Of a stretch of DNA of 64,000 nt, positions 62,207 through 64,000 are shown piece by piece. The stretch lies in contig NC_092461.1 of the NCBI RefSeq assembly GCF_047495875.1, positions 65,274,299-65,338,298 of the forward strand, in the 5' to 3' direction. How positions within the stretch are numbered: position 1 is the first letter of the stretch; the number at the start of each line of letters is the position of its first letter. Both the position numbers and the translations under genes were made by a program. The notes under the pieces were generated by a model. That model did no database searches. It was not told the DNA's origin and saw nothing but the letters and a program-made list of their open reading frames with translations. Origin of the DNA: Pithys albifrons albifrons. Lineage: Eukaryota; Chordata; Aves; Passeriformes; Thamnophilidae.

Positions 62207-63560
62207 CTGAGTTTTCATACAATCAAGGCACAGCTGAAGTTGGAAGGGACTTCTGGAGGGCATCTAGTCCAAGCCCTGTGCTTGAGGAGGGCCACCTAGA
62301 CCCCATTGCTCAGGACTATGTCCAGGAGACCTTTGAATATCACCACAGATGAGGAATCTACAACCCTTCTGGGCAACCTATTTCAGGGCTTCATGACCCT
62401 CACAGTGGAAAAGTGCTTCGTGATGTTCAGAGCAAACCTCCTGTATTTCAGTTCATGCCTATTTCCTGACACTGGGCACCACTGAAAAGAGCCTGGCTCC
62501 ATCCTCTTTCCACCCTCCCTTCAGGTGAGATCCCCCTGAGCCTTGTCTTCTCCAGGCTGAACAGACATCACTCTCTCAGCTTTTCCTCATATAAGAGATG
62601 CTCCAGTCTCTTAATCATGCTTGTGATTCTTTTTTGAACTCTCTCTGGTATGCCCATATATCTCTTGTACTGAGGGATCCCAGCTGTGGACCCGGCCTTC
62701 CACATGCAGCCTCACCAGTGCTGAGCAGAATGGCAGGATCATCTCCCTTTACATGCTGGCATTCCTTTGCCTAATGTCCCTCAGGGTATCATTTGCTTTC
62801 TTTGCAGCAAGGGTGCATTGCTGACTTATGTTTAACCTGGTGCCCATCAGAACCATGCCATGTTGCTTTCCAGCAGGGTGGCCCCAGCATGTACCAATGC
62901 ATGTGATTATTCTTCCCCATGTGTAGGACTTTGTATTTCTTCCTGAAATTCCTGTTGAACTTTACAAGGCTCCTGTTGGCCCATTTCTCCAGCATGTCCA
63001 GGTCCCTCTGGATAACAGCATGACTGTGTGGCCTATCAGGCAGTTTGATGTCATCAGCAAATTTGCTGAGGGTGCACTCTGCCCAATTATCCTAACAATA
63101 ATGAAGATATTAAATAGGACTGTAATCAATATTGATCCCTGGGGATCACCACTAGTCACTGGCGTCCATCTAGACACTGCACTGCATATCACCACCCTTC
63201 AGGCCCAGAAATTAAGCCAATTTCCAATCCACCTCACTGTCTGCTCATCCAACCCATACATCAACAGCTTCTCCATGAAGATGTTACAGGAGATGGTATC
63301 AAAGGCTTCAATGAAGTCCAGGTAGACAATATGCAGTGCCCTCCCTACTGCTACGCACTAGTCACTTTATCACAAAAGTTTATCAAATTGACCAAGTTGG
63401 AAGTCAGACTTGCTGACTATTCCTAACAATTTTATGGTACTTAAGGTGTGTGGAAATGGTTTCCAGGATTAGCTGCTCCATCACCTTACCAAGGATCAAG
63501 ATTTGGTTTGGTCTGTAGTTCTGTGGGTCTTCCTTCTTGTCCATCTTGAAGGACTTCTAA
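62207..63560 (-). mobile_element. CR1 LINE, 3' half with reverse transcriptase remnant
   Basis: Minus-strand translation shows the polymerase landmarks in order: a block with VTSGDPQGSI (around 63135-63165), the catalytic FADD box (63050-63061, preceded by CTLSK), the LEKWANRSLVKFN block (62945-62990), KVLHMGKNN (around 62910), and the 3' text ending near GTTGGAAGGGACTTCTGG (62240) just before the 3' terminus. Frame shifts and stops separate the blocks, so it is inactive although the aspartate pair survives. It is longer than the other simple CR1 copies. Further decayed CR1 sequence may extend to about 63780. Confidence 0.85.
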
Positions 63561-63779
63561 GTCTTTTCTGTTACAGTGTCATTAATGGCAGAACTTAGGC
63601 AACTCAGTTCAATGGTTTAGGCCAAGAGCATTGAGTATACTGGGTCTAAACAAAATGCAGAGAAAGTCAAGAGATCTGGGATTTCTTCTGGCATTTGTTC
63701 AAGATCCAACTGACTTTTTTGGCAGGCTTCTTATTTTCCAGTTTCATGCCTCATCTTTTCAAGGCAGACCCACAAAAGA

Positions 63780-64000
63780 CAGCCAGTATTTAACTGTCTA
63801 GTTCATGAATCTTGAATGAAATATCTTTACACATATATACAAGAACCCAGAGGGGCATTCCACTACATCTTCATTAACTCTACCCATTGCATAGTCTTTG
63901 GTACCATGCTTCACCCAAGATCAACAGTCCAGGATCCACTTCTAGGAGCAGGCATCTGATATTTTTTTTCTTACAGGGGAAGCATCTTCTGTATTTCTAA
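63780..64000. other. non-coding sequence at the window end
   Basis: Nothing recognised. Confidence 0.4.

Overview
The window looks like nuclear DNA of a passerine bird. It is AT-rich and CpG-poor, has no operon-like gene packing, and consists of interspersed repeats in unique-looking non-coding sequence. The lineage clues are several CR1 LINE copies (the dominant avian LINE), solo LTRs with 5-bp target duplications (ERVL-like), and one tRNA-Ile-headed, CR1-tailed SINE that I recognise as TguSINE1, a family known from passerines. I find no protein-coding exon I can defend. The longest Met-started reading frame is 187 codons and lies in repeat-derived, low-complexity sequence. The window is best described as intergenic or deep intronic.

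Layout. About 5.4-9.83 kb holds one old, nearly full-span CR1 on the + strand: ORF1 remnant, ORF2 endonuclease remnant, end of reverse transcriptase and 3' end. It is broken by later LTR insertions, one of which can be placed to the base inside ORF2. Another minus-strand LTR abuts the CR1 3' end at 9841. Further CR1 pieces lie at 23.7-24.2 kb (-), 41.1-41.5 kb (+) and 62.2-63.6 kb (-, with a visible FADD box). A much older L3/CR1-like copy lies at 56.9-58.8 kb (-). Four solo LTRs of one family lie at 3.2, 7.9, 17.9 and 37.1 kb. A minus-strand LTR with 8-bp inverted ends lies at 6.2 kb, and a probable ERVK-like LTR at 54.9 kb.

The most interesting signal is a family of four copies (17.4, 34.8, 46.3 and 51.1 kb) of a compact element of about 270-310 bp. 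Its head is a 5S rRNA-like sequence in promoter orientation, fused to a body of about 190 bp and a short 3' hairpin. Three copies have direct-repeat target duplications of 10-15 bp. It is therefore a 5S-headed (SINE3-type) retroposon, apparently young, with a tail unlike CR1. Second is a 2.5-kb segment at 35.5-38.0 kb bounded by inverted repeats of about 90 bp and a TA dinucleotide on each side. It looks like an unclassified DNA transposon with a solo LTR nested inside. A small CpG-rich block at 59.46-59.74 kb ends in a consensus splice donor and is the only promoter/first-exon candidate I see.
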